The notes under the pieces: generated by a model
Told to the model about the DNA's origin: nothing
Databases searched by the model: none
What the model saw: the letters and a program-made list of their open reading frames with translations, nothing else
Shown here: positions 1 through 9,317 of the stretch, piece by piece
Numbering within the stretch: the stretch's first letter is position 1
Layout of the letters: each line of letters starts with the position of its first letter
Translations under genes and position numbers: made by a program
Origin: Desulfobulbaceae bacterium DB1
Lineage (GTDB): Bacteria; Desulfobacterota; Desulfobulbia; Desulfobulbales; SURF-16
Length of the DNA stretch: 64,000 nucleotides
NCBI GenBank assembly: GCA_001914235.1
Contig: MQUF01000020.1
Location: 1 to 64,000, forward strand
Reading direction: 5' to 3'

Positions 1-1
1 A

Positions 2-21
2 CCTGAATCCGTGAGGTATCC
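2..21. repeat. Candidate terminal inverted repeat of IS1380-type element
   Basis: The window opens with CCTGAATCCGTGAGGTATCC, about 210 bases beyond the transposase stop. The CC-initial end and the distance suit an IS1380-family terminal repeat. I could not find the inverted partner in the first 1.4 kb, which fits loss of the other end of the element together with the transposase N-terminus. This is an inference from position and general family habit, not a match to a known IS end. Confidence 0.3.
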
Positions 22-230
22 CGGATTCTCCCTAAAAATTGTGGGGCGCGAAAAAATTTCAACACCGCGACCGCCAGAAATTTATATATTGCCAGCATAT
101 TGCTGGTAAATTGGGACATCGTCCCCGTTGTTCTTTGAAAAATTGCTATATTTGCCTGTTTTTAGGCGTATTTTCCCGGCAGGGCCTGCTGTTCAGCCAC
201 TTTCCGGCAAATTTCTCTTCTGTTCTTGCA

Positions 231-810
231 TTAGCCAAAGGCAAGCCGGTTATAAACGGCCTGAAACGAGTCAAATGCGCAACAGTGGCGGCTGAACCGC
301 AGCTTCAGTTTCCTGCCGGTCTCAATCAGTCTGGCTGCACGGTACATGAGTTCCTGAATAACGGTACGAATTCTCCTGCGCTTTGCCGAGTGGCGCACTG
401 GTGAGCGATCACCGAGAAGGCCAAGCTGGCCGATAAACCGCAAGATGTTATAAGCCAAGCCGGCCAAGGACATGATCAAGGAATTGGTCGCAAATTTTCC
501 CGAAGGCAACCGCTCAAGATCCATGTCGGTTTTAAATTCGCTGTGAAACTGCTCGCTTGTGCCGTGGTCCCGGTAGAGCTTGATGATCTCTTTTTCCGGC
601 AGGTAAAGGGATGTCCACCAGCCCTCAAGTTCTATATCCGGCACCAGCAGCAACTGGCCGCGTTTGTCAATGGTACGTTCAATCACGCGGACGATCAGGC
701 GGGTACTGAACTCCTTGCCCTCGTGCTCCTGAAGCTGGTTGAAACTGAATACGGCAACCCGTTTGCCGCGTCGTGGTTCGCTCACTTCTCCTTCTTGCAG
801 CCCACGGGCC
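231..810 (-). pseudogene. IS1380-family transposase, C-terminal remnant
   Basis: The last roughly 190 residues read as the DDE domain of an IS1380-family transposase. They include an IERTIDKRGQLLLVPDIE segment, the signature DHGTSEQFHSEFKTDMDLE, and the helix following LPSGKFATN. Intact members are about 430-460 residues, so about half the protein is missing. The reading frame stays open upstream to about 1196, but that part (residues 1 to about 130) does not resemble the family N-terminus and has no convincing start. I therefore treat it as fortuitous or rearranged sequence. The element is a 5'-truncated, presumably inactive relic. The exact 5' boundary of homology is uncertain. Confidence 0.75.
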
Positions 811-1080
811 AGCCAGGCGGGATCAATGGCCGACCCACAAACCAGCAAACGGGAGATTACAGGGTTGAGTGATGCCATGGCCGAACTGAAGCTTGCAACC
901 GGGACAATCGTTACCCGCTCAGAGGAGGAGCAGATCCAGGTTGGTGCCGGGAAAATCAATGGTGTCCCTGCATGGCGTTTTCTGTTGAGCCTTGATGGAA
1001 AGTAATGAGAAAAGCATTTTCGCAGGAGAAAAAAAATCTGTTTATTTCTGCATATTAACAATAAAATGAGGGAGAGAAGC

Positions 1081-1236
1081 ATGGAGAAGACCAACCATGC
1101 AGAATGGACCGAAAAATCCCTGCAACTTTTTGTACAGTGGCGGGGCGTCGATATCAGCCCAGATATTATGGCCGGCATTGTCCGCGCATCGGCCACCGAG
1201 GAGGAAATGCGTCTTTTTCCCCAAAGGCAGATTTGA
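1081..1236 (+). CDS. Small hypothetical protein, 51 residues
   Basis: A short frame begins ATG at 1081, preceded by the purine-rich GGGAGAGAAGC, a good ribosome binding site, and ends with TGA at 1234-1236. The product (starts MEKTNHAEWTEKSLQLFVQW, ends RLFPQRQI) is soluble, mildly acidic, mixed helical and has no cysteine. I do not recognise a family. It lies between the IS remnant and the FMN reductase, so it may be a native gene that survived the insertion or a 3'-truncated leftover. Protein-like composition and the RBS argue for coding; shortness and lack of homology argue for caution. Confidence 0.4.
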   Translation: MEKTNHAEWTEKSLQLFVQWRGVDISPDIMAGIVRASATEEEMRLFPQRQI

Positions 1237-1356
1237 TAATCATCTCAAAGTCACCTCCCGGGAGTTGCATCAGCTCCCGCTGCAACCTGGAAGGTTTAGT
1301 GTCCATTATTGACAAGCGACCCAAGTGAAAACCAAATTTAACTCAAGGAGATAATC

Positions 1357-1914
1357 ATGGGCCATTATAAAATTGCCGTTATTGTCGGGAGTCTGCGTAA
1401 GGATTCATTCAATCGTCAAATGGCAGATGCCGTTGTTAAACTGGCACCGTCGGAATTCATGTTTCAACAGGTACGGATCGATGACTTGCCGCTTTACAAC
1501 CAGGATGACGACGCGAATCCGGGGGAGCCCGTGAAGCGGTTGAAGGATGAAATCATGACGGCGCAAGGTCTTTTGTTCGTTACCCCTGAATACAACCGCT
1601 CGATACCTGGGGTGTTGAAGAATGCCCTGGACCATGCATCGCGTCCCTATGGACAAAATGCCTGGGCCGGGAAGCCTGCCGGAATTTTGGGGGTGTCGAT
1701 CGGTGCCCTTGGAACAGCCCTGGCACAACAACATTTGCGCAACATTCTCTCGTATCTTGATGTGCCGACTCTTGGGCAGCCCGAAGCGTTTTGCCAAGTG
1801 AAAGACGGTCTGTTCGACGAGCAGGGGAACATCGGTGAAGACAGTAAACCATTTTTCCAGAAGTGGATGAATCAGTATGTGGCATGGGTAAAAAAGCAAT
1901 CTTCGAGGCCGTAA
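1357..1914 (+). CDS. NADPH-dependent FMN reductase (ChrR/YieF-like)
   Basis: This is a flavodoxin-fold NAD(P)H:FMN oxidoreductase of 185 residues, the usual family length, acting in the cytoplasm on quinones, chromate or azo compounds. The N-terminal VGSLRKDSFNRQ is the FMN phosphate-binding loop, and PEYNRSIPGVLKNALD (about residue 75-90) is the second flavin contact typical of ChrR/YieF. A GVSIGALGT loop follows. The ATG is preceded by AAGGAG eight bases upstream. It is a single gene with no obvious operon partner, between an IS relic and a sensor kinase. The substrate cannot be told from sequence. Confidence 0.9.
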   Translation: MGHYKIAVIVGSLRKDSFNRQMADAVVKLAPSEFMFQQVRIDDLPLYNQDDDANPGEPVKRLKDEIMTAQGLLFVTPEYNRSIPGVLKNALDHASRPYGQNAWAGKPAGILGVSIGALGTALAQQHLRNILSYLDVPTLGQPEAFCQVKDGLFDEQGNIGEDSKPFFQKWMNQYVAWVKKQSSRP

Positions 1915-2139
1915 AGTGCAAGGCTGTTCAGCGGGACACGGTGGCGGCTATCTGTGCGCCTCTTGCCGCAAACATTTGAATCATTGCCATTATTTCTTTT
2001 GGGGAAAATGCTTCTTGTGCTAATCTGATTAAAGGAGGGTGCGCATCCCCGACCGGCGTCGATACCGATCAAATCCGCATTCCTCCTTCGTCGTAGGGTC
2101 TGATCCGGAAGTGAAGGGTAACAGGAGGAAGGTGCCGCG

Positions 2140-4698
2140 ATGCTATCCCTCATGCAAATGATTCCCCATTCCGCATTTTCCTTCCTTTTCCGGATGCGGA
2201 GATTTCTGTCGGCCCTTCCCCTCTTTGTCTTCTTTTTTCTCCTGCATCCCGCCGTGATGGCGGCCGCCGATGCCGATCCGCAGCAGATTTACCTGGATCA
2301 GTATTGGGTATATTTCCTGGTTGCGGCTTTTTTTCTGGTTGGCCAGACCGTGCTTATTGCCGTTCTCATCTGGTGCCGACAACGAACCAAACGGGCCGAG
2401 GCCGCCCGACGGGAGACCGACGAACTTCTTCATTCCTACCTGGCAAGCAGCGGCATCATCTCCTGGCTGAAGGATGTGGATGGCAGATATTTGTTTATAA
2501 GCGACCCATTGAAGCAGCGTTTCCAGGTCCGATTCGAGGACTGGAAGGGGAAAACCGATTCTGAACTCTGGCCGCCGGCGGTGGCCGAGGAGTTCCGTCG
2601 CAATGACCTCCTCGTGCTTGAAAGCGGGCAACGGCTTGAAGTCATCGAGACGGCATTCGAACCGGACGGCCGCGTTTCCTGGTGGAAAAACAGCAAATTC
2701 CCTTTTCTGGATGCATCGGGAAAAAGGTGCGTGGGCGGCCTGGGTTTCGACATCACCGAACTCAAGAAGGCGCAGCAGGCCGTGGAGGACGAGCGCCGAT
2801 TGATGGCGGACATCTTGGACGCGACGGATGTGATGCTCGTCTATCTGGACCCGCGGTTCAACTTCGTGGCGGTCAACAAGGCCTATGCCGACACCTGCCG
2901 GATGACGCCGGCGGAGATGATCGGCAAGAACCACTTCTCCTGCTACCCAAATGAAGAAACCGAGGCCATCTTCCGCCAGGTGCGTGACACCGGATTCCCG
3001 GTCTTCTTCAAGGACAAACCCTTTGAGTTCCCCGATAAGCCGGAGCGCGGCGTCACTTACTGGGATTGGAGCCTTTCTCCGATCAAGGACGCGGCCGGCG
3101 TCGTTCAGGGGCTTGTCTTCTCCCTGCGTGAAACCACCAAGTATAAACTGGCGGAACTGGCCATCCAGGAAAGCGAGGAGAGGTACCGGCGGATACTGGC
3201 CACCGCACTTGAGGGAATCGTTATCACGGATCGAAACTATTGCATCAGTTATGTGAATCAGCGCATTAATAAACTGATGGGTTACGAAGCGGATGAGCTT
3301 ATCGGCATGCCGGTCCCGCGCTTGCTGCACGATGACGACCGTCAGGACTTTTCCGCAAAAATGGCCGACCGTCGCAGGGGCGAGGGCGATCAGTATGAGT
3401 ACCGCTATCGGCGTAAGGATGGCTCGTTTATCTGGCTGCTCACCTCGGCAACGCCTATTTTTGACGGTGAGGGCGTTTTTCAGGGATCCTTTGCCATGTT
3501 CACGGACCTGACCGGCCGCAAACAGGCAGAGGCGGAGCGCCTGGAGTTTGAACGGAAGATGATGCTCAGCCAAAAACTCGAAAGCCTGGGGGTTATGGCC
3601 GGCGGCATCGCCCACGATTTCAACAACCTGCTCATGGTGATCATGGGCAATGCCGAATTGGCCCGGTATGAGCTTCCTCCTGAATCGCCGGTACAGGCTC
3701 ACCTCCGACATATCGGGGAGTCTTCGCGCCGCGCTGCGGAGATCTCCCAGCAGATGCTGACCTACACCGGCAAGGATTGCTTCCTTGCCGAATCAGTCGA
3801 TTGCAACAAACTCATTGTTGAATCGGAACAGCTCATGCGAGCCGCCGTCGCCAAGAATGTCAATCTGGTGTTCCGTCTCGCTCCCCAGTTGCCTCCGGTC
3901 AAGGCTGACAAGGTGCAGATTCGTCAGGCTTTGATGAACCTCGTCATGAATGCCTCGGAAGCCAGCGGCGATGACGGCACCATCACCGTCGGCACCGGCT
4001 GGAAAACCCTTGGCCGGAATTCTCGCACGGATGTCCCGCTGAACGACGCCATTGACGAGGCCGGGTACTCCTTCATCGAGGTGGCTGATAGCGGTTGCGG
4101 CATGGACCGCGAGATGGAAACAAAGATCTTCGATCCATTCTTTACCACCAAGTTCATCGGAAGAGGGCTGGGGCTTTCCGAGGTGCAAGGGATAGTTCGC
4201 GGCCACCAAGGGCTCATCGAGGTTCACAGTGAACCCGGCAAGGGGAGTGTTTTCAGGATTCTTTTGCCGGTCGACGAGGAGCCGAAAATGTTGGAAAGCG
4301 AGCCCGGAGCCCAGGAGCTGGATTTTCCGGGGAATAAAACCGTCCTGCTGGTGGACGACGAAAAGGATGTCAGGGATATCGCGAGTTGGATGCTCGAACG
4401 CATGGGCTTCACGGTCATCACGGCAAACGACGGGGAGGAGGCGCTGTCGGTATTTAAGGAAAATCCCGACCCGGCCTTTGTCCTGCTCGATCTGTCCATG
4501 CCGCGCATGAACGGTGAGCAGTGCTTCCGCGAGTTGCGCCGGCTCGATCCTTCGGTGCGGGTCATCATTACCAGCGGTTACAGTGAGCGCGAGATCATCG
4601 GTCGCTTCGCCGGGCGGTCCCTGTCCGGGTATATCCAGAAACCCTTCACCCTGAGCAAACTGCGCGAGGTCATCCAGCCCCTCTACGTCGACAGTTAG
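2140..4698 (+). CDS. Membrane PAS-domain hybrid sensor histidine kinase/response regulator
   Basis: This 852-residue hybrid kinase starts with two hydrophobic segments (about 18-41 and 54-76) bracketing a short periplasmic loop. Three PAS domains follow (about 93-213, 220-340 and 345-465), with the middle one ending in a WDWSLSPI core. The HisKA phosphoacceptor lies in GGIAHDFNNLL (about 490), then an HATPase_c with DSGCGMD and GLGLSEVQGI. A C-terminal receiver (about 733-850) has VDDEKD and phospho-Asp in LLDLSMPRMNG. The start at 2140 has AGGAGG ten bases upstream. There is no cognate output gene next door, so phosphotransfer partners lie elsewhere. The gene ends six bases from the convergent ATPase gene, without a visible terminator between them. 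Confidence 0.93.
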   Translation: MLSLMQMIPHSAFSFLFRMRRFLSALPLFVFFFLLHPAVMAAADADPQQIYLDQYWVYFLVAAFFLVGQTVLIAVLIWCRQRTKRAEAARRETDELLHSYLASSGIISWLKDVDGRYLFISDPLKQRFQVRFEDWKGKTDSELWPPAVAEEFRRNDLLVLESGQRLEVIETAFEPDGRVSWWKNSKFPFLDASGKRCVGGLGFDITELKKAQQAVEDERRLMADILDATDVMLVYLDPRFNFVAVNKAYADTCRMTPAEMIGKNHFSCYPNEETEAIFRQVRDTGFPVFFKDKPFEFPDKPERGVTYWDWSLSPIKDAAGVVQGLVFSLRETTKYKLAELAIQESEERYRRILATALEGIVITDRNYCISYVNQRINKLMGYEADELIGMPVPRLLHDDDRQDFSAKMADRRRGEGDQYEYRYRRKDGSFIWLLTSATPIFDGEGVFQGSFAMFTDLTGRKQAEAERLEFERKMMLSQKLESLGVMAGGIAHDFNNLLMVIMGNAELARYELPPESPVQAHLRHIGESSRRAAEISQQMLTYTGKDCFLAESVDCNKLIVESEQLMRAAVAKNVNLVFRLAPQLPPVKADKVQIRQALMNLVMNASEASGDDGTITVGTGWKTLGRNSRTDVPLNDAIDEAGYSFIEVADSGCGMDREMETKIFDPFFTTKFIGRGLGLSEVQGIVRGHQGLIEVHSEPGKGSVFRILLPVDEEPKMLESEPGAQELDFPGNKTVLLVDDEKDVRDIASWMLERMGFTVITANDGEEALSVFKENPDPAFVLLDLSMPRMNGEQCFRELRRLDPSVRVIITSGYSEREIIGRFAGRSLSGYIQKPFTLSKLREVIQPLYVDS

Positions 4699-4704
4699 AA
4701 GCTT

Positions 4705-7425
4705 CTATTGGTCTCCTTTTCTGCTCCATAACCATTTTTCCGCTTCTATTATGAGGTAGGTGATGATGCCTGCCGCAACGATTCTTCCCCAGGATTCAAG
4801 CGAAATGGGAGCACCCTGGAACAATCTGTTCATCACCGGCAAATAGGTGTAAATAATCTGCACCAGCAGCATGGTCGCAACGCCGACGAATACCCACATG
4901 TTGGAAAAAAAGCCAAGCTGGAAAATTGACTTGGTCAGGGAACGGCAGTTGAACAGATAAAAAAGTTCCATAACCACAAAGGCATTCACCGCCACCGTGC
5001 GCGCCTGGGCAATATCCGCTCCGTCCGCCAGCTCCCATTGAAAAAGGGCAAAAGAGAAAACCAGCAGCAGACCGCCGACCAAAAGAATACGGCCGATGAG
5101 ATTTCCCGTCAGGATCGGGGTCTTCGGGTTGCGGGGCATCCGGGTCATGATGCCCGGCTCCTTGGGTTCAAAGGCCAGCATCAGACCGAGGAACCCGGCA
5201 GTGGTCATGTTGATCCAGAGAATCTGCACAGGCAGAATCGGCAGGGTAACGCCAAGAAAAATAGCGGCCATGATAACCAGTCCTTCGCCGAGATTGGTGG
5301 GCAGGGTCCAGACGATGAATTTGGTCAGGTTGTCGAAGACGCCGCGTCCTTCTTCAACCGCGGCCTCAATGGAACTGAAATTGTCGTCGGTCAGCACCAT
5401 GTCGGCGGCCTCCTTCGACACCTCGGTGCCGGTTATCCCCATGGCCACGCCTATGTCCGCCTGTTTCAAGGCCGGAGCATCATTAACGCCGTCGCCGGTC
5501 ATGGCCACCACGTGGCCCCGGGACTGCAACGCCTTTACCAGACGCAGTTTCTGCTCCGGCGCCACCCGGGCAAACACCGACGTTTTTTCCACCTGCTCAA
5601 TCAGCTGTCGATCGGAAAGAGCGGCCAGATCGCTGCCGGTAAGAACCAGCGGGCCGTCGCCTTTTTCCGTGGTCGTGCCGTTTAAACCGATCTGCATGGC
5701 AATGGCGCCGGCGGTGACGGCATGATCACCGGTGATCATCTTCACGCTGATACCGGCATTCTGGCAGACTTTAACCGCTCGTATGGCCTCGGCCCGCGGC
5801 GGATCGATCATGGCCGCGAGTCCGATGAAAACCAGGTCGGATCGAATATCGTCATGGGTGATGCCGTCGGCTGCGACAGGTCGTTTTTTTTCTGCAAAGG
5901 CAAGCACCCTGAGGCCCATTTTCGCCATGCGTTCAACCTGCTGAATGATTTTCTCCGCATCCAGATCAGAGACTGAACCGCCGGCGTCAAGCTGGGAGCC
6001 GCATCGACCCAGAACGGCCTCCACCGCGCCTTTGATAAAGATCAGTTGTTTGTCGTCGTCTTTGCTTTCATGCAGCGTCGCCATGTATTGATGTTCCGAT
6101 TCAAAGGGCAAGACATCGAGACGGGGAAAACGTTTTTTTTCTTCGTCAAGGTTCATGCCGCCCTTGATGGCGGGAACAAACAGCGCTCCTTCTGTGGGGT
6201 CGCCCTGCACCAGCCATTCCTTGTCCTTCTGCAAAAGCAGACTGTCGTTGCAAAGGATTCCGGCACGCAGGCATTCGACAAGGACGGGAGCGTTGCCGGG
6301 ATCAAAATTGTTGCCGTTTTGAAGAATCTCGCCGTTAAAAGGATTATAACCGGCTCCGCTCACCTCGTATTCCACCCCGCCCGCAATTATTTTCTGGACG
6401 GTCATTTGGTTTTCCGTCAGGGTTCCGGTCTTGTCGGAACAGATCACCGTGGTGGAGCCCAGGGTTTCCACCGCCGGCAGTTTGCGGATGATGGCTTTTT
6501 GTTTGGCCATGCGCGACACACCGATGGCAAGTGTTATGGTGACCGCCGCCGGCAGACCTTCCGGAATGGCGCCGACCGCAAGGGCAACCGCTGCCATGAA
6601 CATGTCGAAAAGGGACTGGCCCCGAAGGAGCCCCACGGCAACGGTTATTCCGGCCAGGCCAAGAATGGCGTACAGCAGGATGTGGCTGAAATGGGCAATC
6701 TTGCGGGTGAGCGGGGTTGCAAGTTCGTCGGCCGCGGCGATAAGTTCCGAGATGCGGCCCACCTCGGTATGATTTCCGATTGCCGTGACAATCCCTTTCC
6801 CCTGTCCGAAGGTCACAAGGGAGGAGGCATAGGCCATATTCAGCCGATCAGCCAGCAGCGTGTCATGCTTCAGCTCGCCCGCTTTTTTTTCTACCGGCAG
6901 TGACTCGCCGGTCAGGGCGGACTCATCGATCCGCAGATCACGAATCGAGAGAAGCCGCATATCCGCCGGAACCTTGTCGCCGCTGGCCAGCAAAACAATA
7001 TCGCCCGGCACCAGTTCCGTTGCCGGAATCTGTTTTTTTTCACCCTGACGCACAACCGTGGCCACGGTTGTCATGGTCCGGGCCAAGGCGGCCAGGGCAT
7101 TGACCGCCTTTGCCTCCTGGATATAGCCGATAATCGCATTAACCAGCACGACCCCGAAAATGACGCCCGAGTCCACCCATTCCCGCAGGAGAGCTGTAAT
7201 AATTCCCGAGACAATCAGGATATATATGAGCGGTTGGTGAAACTGGAGCAGAAAACGCTTGAGCGGCCCTTTCCCTTTTTTGGCGGTTAAGGCATTGGGG
7301 CCGAATTTTTCCCGGAGTTGTTCAACCTCGGATTGTTCGAGCCCTTTTTCGGCATTGCTGCTCAGACGATCAAGGATCTCCTTTGTCGGAAGGTGGTGCC
7401 ATTGTTTGTCGATTATTGAGTTCAT
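4705..7425 (-). CDS. P-type cation-transporting ATPase (PMCA/PacL-type, probably Ca2+)
   Basis: A 906-residue P2-type ATPase that pumps a cation across the inner membrane using an aspartyl-phosphate intermediate. The N-terminal cation-ATPase domain (1-60) is followed by TM1-2, the actuator with TGES (172-175), TM3-4 with the ion-binding PEGLPAAVT (288-296), and the phosphorylation motif DKTGTLTENQ with Asp331. Then come the nucleotide domain with KGA, the hinge MTGDGVNDAPALKQA, and a C-terminal TM bundle. The sequence fits Ca2+ or generic cation pumps of the PacL/SERCA type rather than heavy-metal P1B, since there is no CPC motif. The ATG has a modest GGA upstream. Ion specificity is inferred. 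Confidence 0.92.
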   Translation of the reverse strand: MNSIIDKQWHHLPTKEILDRLSSNAEKGLEQSEVEQLREKFGPNALTAKKGKGPLKRFLLQFHQPLIYILIVSGIITALLREWVDSGVIFGVVLVNAIIGYIQEAKAVNALAALARTMTTVATVVRQGEKKQIPATELVPGDIVLLASGDKVPADMRLLSIRDLRIDESALTGESLPVEKKAGELKHDTLLADRLNMAYASSLVTFGQGKGIVTAIGNHTEVGRISELIAAADELATPLTRKIAHFSHILLYAILGLAGITVAVGLLRGQSLFDMFMAAVALAVGAIPEGLPAAVTITLAIGVSRMAKQKAIIRKLPAVETLGSTTVICSDKTGTLTENQMTVQKIIAGGVEYEVSGAGYNPFNGEILQNGNNFDPGNAPVLVECLRAGILCNDSLLLQKDKEWLVQGDPTEGALFVPAIKGGMNLDEEKKRFPRLDVLPFESEHQYMATLHESKDDDKQLIFIKGAVEAVLGRCGSQLDAGGSVSDLDAEKIIQQVERMAKMGLRVLAFAEKKRPVAADGITHDDIRSDLVFIGLAAMIDPPRAEAIRAVKVCQNAGISVKMITGDHAVTAGAIAMQIGLNGTTTEKGDGPLVLTGSDLAALSDRQLIEQVEKTSVFARVAPEQKLRLVKALQSRGHVVAMTGDGVNDAPALKQADIGVAMGITGTEVSKEAADMVLTDDNFSSIEAAVEEGRGVFDNLTKFIVWTLPTNLGEGLVIMAAIFLGVTLPILPVQILWINMTTAGFLGLMLAFEPKEPGIMTRMPRNPKTPILTGNLIGRILLVGGLLLVFSFALFQWELADGADIAQARTVAVNAFVVMELFYLFNCRSLTKSIFQLGFFSNMWVFVGVATMLLVQIIYTYLPVMNRLFQGAPISLESWGRIVAAGIITYLIIEAEKWLWSRKGDQ

Positions 7426-7477
7426 GAATTTATTCCGTTAGAAAAAACAGGTGATGTTTTCTTGTCTTGCATCAATA

Positions 7478-7506
7478 AAATACGGGACCGAACAGGCCCC
7501 GTATTT
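7478..7506 (-). terminator. Hairpin downstream of the small TerB-like gene
   Basis: AAATACGGG and CCCGTATTT form a perfect 9-bp stem with an 11-base loop. On the minus strand the stem is followed by TTTATTGATG. It lies 31 bases past the stop of the 67-residue gene and upstream of the ATPase start, so it is best read as that gene's terminator. The U-tract is short. Confidence 0.55.
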
Positions 7507-7536
7507 AAACGTCTTCATATTAAAACATTTTCTGCT

Positions 7537-7740
7537 TCAACTTTGCACTCTTTTAATAGTTCCGTTACTGAGCATTTCCTGGAATTGCGTAAGAAGCGCT
7601 TGCTCTTCTTTGTCGATAATGCCGTCATCTTGCGCCAGATTTATAATTTCCTGGTATTCGGCCTGGGTCACTTCCAGATCGAAAATTGCATGATTGATAA
7701 GTTCTTTGAGGTTCGTTGCGGATTGGCTTGGTTTTTTCAT
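7537..7740 (-). CDS. Small helical protein, TerB-like motif, unknown function
   Basis: A 67-residue soluble protein. I chose the internal ATG (MKKPSQSATNLKELI) because AAGGAG sits eight bases upstream; the longer frame to 7800 has no RBS. The core EIINLAQDDGIIDKEEQALL resembles the D-G-x-I-D-x-x-E pattern of TerB-like and other helical metal-binding or EF-hand-like folds. Similarity is too short to name a family. It is followed by its own hairpin, suggesting a single-gene unit on the same strand as the P-type ATPase downstream. Confidence 0.7.
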   Translation of the reverse strand: MKKPSQSATNLKELINHAIFDLEVTQAEYQEIINLAQDDGIIDKEEQALLTQFQEMLSNGTIKRVQS

Positions 7741-7900
7741 CGGCTTTCTCCTTTTGATTTGATTTTGATTGAAAGCATTTACGATGCGATGAGCGGTCAC
7801 CCAAGGAGACGTATGCTTGGCAGTCCGAAATCGCGAAGTTTATCATTTTACGTGGTTGCCGGTTCAGCGGATTGACGATGCCTGATTATCCCTGAGGCCG

Positions 7901-8734
7901 TCATCCGTAACTGTGCAGGCCGGAAAGCAGGAAATTGACTCCGTAATAGGTGAACATCACGGAAGTAAAGCCCACGATGGAAAACCAGGCGATACGAGTA
8001 CCTCCCCAGCCCCGGGTAAAACGGGCATGAAGGGCGGCGGCATAAATAAACCAGGTAATCAGGGACCAGGTTTCCTTTGGATCCCAGCTCCAATAGGTTC
8101 CCCAGGCCGAGTTGGCCCAGACTGCGCCGGTTATTATGCCCGCGCTCAACCACAGAAAACCGAAAATCAAGGTTTTGTGTATGACATCGTCAATAACTTG
8201 TAAGGAAGGCAACTGGGCAAGCCTGCTTCCCTCCGACGCTTGAGCGGTTTTTCTGCTTTTCAACAAATAAAGACATCCGAGTCCACAGGCCAGTGCAAAG
8301 GCCGCATAGCCGATAAAACAGGTGACGACATGGGCGATGAGCCAGTTGCTTTGCAAGGCCGGGACAAGTGGCGAAATCTGAGAATTTTTCATTTCGGCAA
8401 GTGCCATTGCAATGGCGGCAAAAGGCATGGCAAAAGCGCCCAGAAAACGATTTTTGTATCTGTATTCCACCCACAGATAGCACAGGGCGATTGACCAGGC
8501 GAAAAAAACCAGCGATTCATACATGTTTGACAATGGAGCATATCCTATGCCCATCTGGTGGGATTCCATCCACCTGTATCCAATGCCGGCCGTGTTGAGC
8601 AGCAAGGAAACAACTGTAACGGCGGTTGCTGCCGGGCCGAGACGACCGGCCCGAAAAATCAGCAAGCCGATATACATGATCGCCGACAACAGGTAGGCAA
8701 AAGTCGTAATACCCAAAAGAAGTGAACTGTTCAT
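7901..8734 (-). CDS. ccsA: Cytochrome c biogenesis protein CcsA (System II haem handling)
   Basis: A 277-residue polytopic membrane protein with about eight TM helices. It carries the tryptophan-rich WWD haem-binding segment WGTYWSWDPKETWSLITW (about 212-229), flanked by conserved histidines, as in CcsA/CcsB-annotated proteins of System II. It presents haem to apocytochromes c outside the cytoplasmic membrane together with a ResB/CcsB partner. No ResB-like gene is adjacent here. It is relevant to the c-type haem motifs (CxxCH) of three proteins encoded within 12 kb. The ATG at 8734 is the first in frame. Confidence 0.9.
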   Translation of the reverse strand: MNSSLLLGITTFAYLLSAIMYIGLLIFRAGRLGPAATAVTVVSLLLNTAGIGYRWMESHQMGIGYAPLSNMYESLVFFAWSIALCYLWVEYRYKNRFLGAFAMPFAAIAMALAEMKNSQISPLVPALQSNWLIAHVVTCFIGYAAFALACGLGCLYLLKSRKTAQASEGSRLAQLPSLQVIDDVIHKTLIFGFLWLSAGIITGAVWANSAWGTYWSWDPKETWSLITWFIYAAALHARFTRGWGGTRIAWFSIVGFTSVMFTYYGVNFLLSGLHSYG

Positions 8735-8827
8735 GATGTCACCGTTTTATTTCCGTTAACCGGGGACAGGTCGCCTCCTGCCGAAAGAGGTGGGCCGCGG
8801 GCAGGTATGACCTGGGTGCGAAAGAAT

Positions 8828-9208
8828 TTATCTTTTCACCATGGTTGATTCGTTTTTATCTGTTACGGCATCAAGGATGTTTCGTTTATTGTAAAAAGGA
8901 AACCCTCGGCGTTTTTCGATTTCTCGCCTGACTGAACGGCTGAGTTTGTCCACGCAGTAGCTGAGTGCCTCGATGTGGTCGCAACCTTCCCCTGAAGCGA
9001 CAAGTTGCCCGTCCGTTCTGAGTTTTGCCGAAATTCTGCATCGTTTGTCCACGCCGCCTTTGGGACCATTTGTATCGGAAAAATGAACTTTCACCCGGGT
9101 AATGACTCCTTCAAAACGTGACAAGGAAAATCGCAGCAATTGATTTGCCTTGTGTTTGACGGCTTCCTCCAGTCCTGCCTTTGTGCTGTTCATTTCAAGT
9201 ATCATCAT
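8828..9208 (-). CDS. Short HPF/RaiA-family ribosome-associated protein
   Basis: A 126-residue protein with the beta-alpha-beta-beta-beta-alpha pattern of the ribosome hibernation family. It shows an opening EMNSTKAGLEEAVKHKANQLL helix, a central KVHFSDTNGPKGG strand-loop and a basic helix near SVRREIEKRRG. It lacks the C-terminal dimerisation domain of long HPF. It probably binds the 30S subunit in stationary phase, but the family also has divergent members of unknown role. GGAG lies just before two consecutive ATGs (9208 and 9205), so the start is uncertain by one codon. It is monocistronic and divergent from the LysR-type gene. Confidence 0.75.
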   Translation of the reverse strand: MMILEMNSTKAGLEEAVKHKANQLLRFSLSRFEGVITRVKVHFSDTNGPKGGVDKRCRISAKLRTDGQLVASGEGCDHIEALSYCVDKLSRSVRREIEKRRGFPFYNKRNILDAVTDKNESTMVKR

Positions 9209-9317
9209 GGGCTCCGTGGTGTAAGTTTTTGTTCGTTATGAACAAGGTAATACATGAAACAACTTGCAACAAATAGAAAATGTTGCTATTTCTTTTCGAA
9301 AAAAACGAAACGAAACC

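Noticed and set aside
2143-3711. 522-codon open frame on the minus strand
   Set aside because: Antisense shadow of the hybrid kinase; low-complexity composition typical of G+C-rich antisense frames.
6046-6903. 285-codon open frame on the plus strand
   Set aside because: Antisense to the P-type ATPase with no motif.
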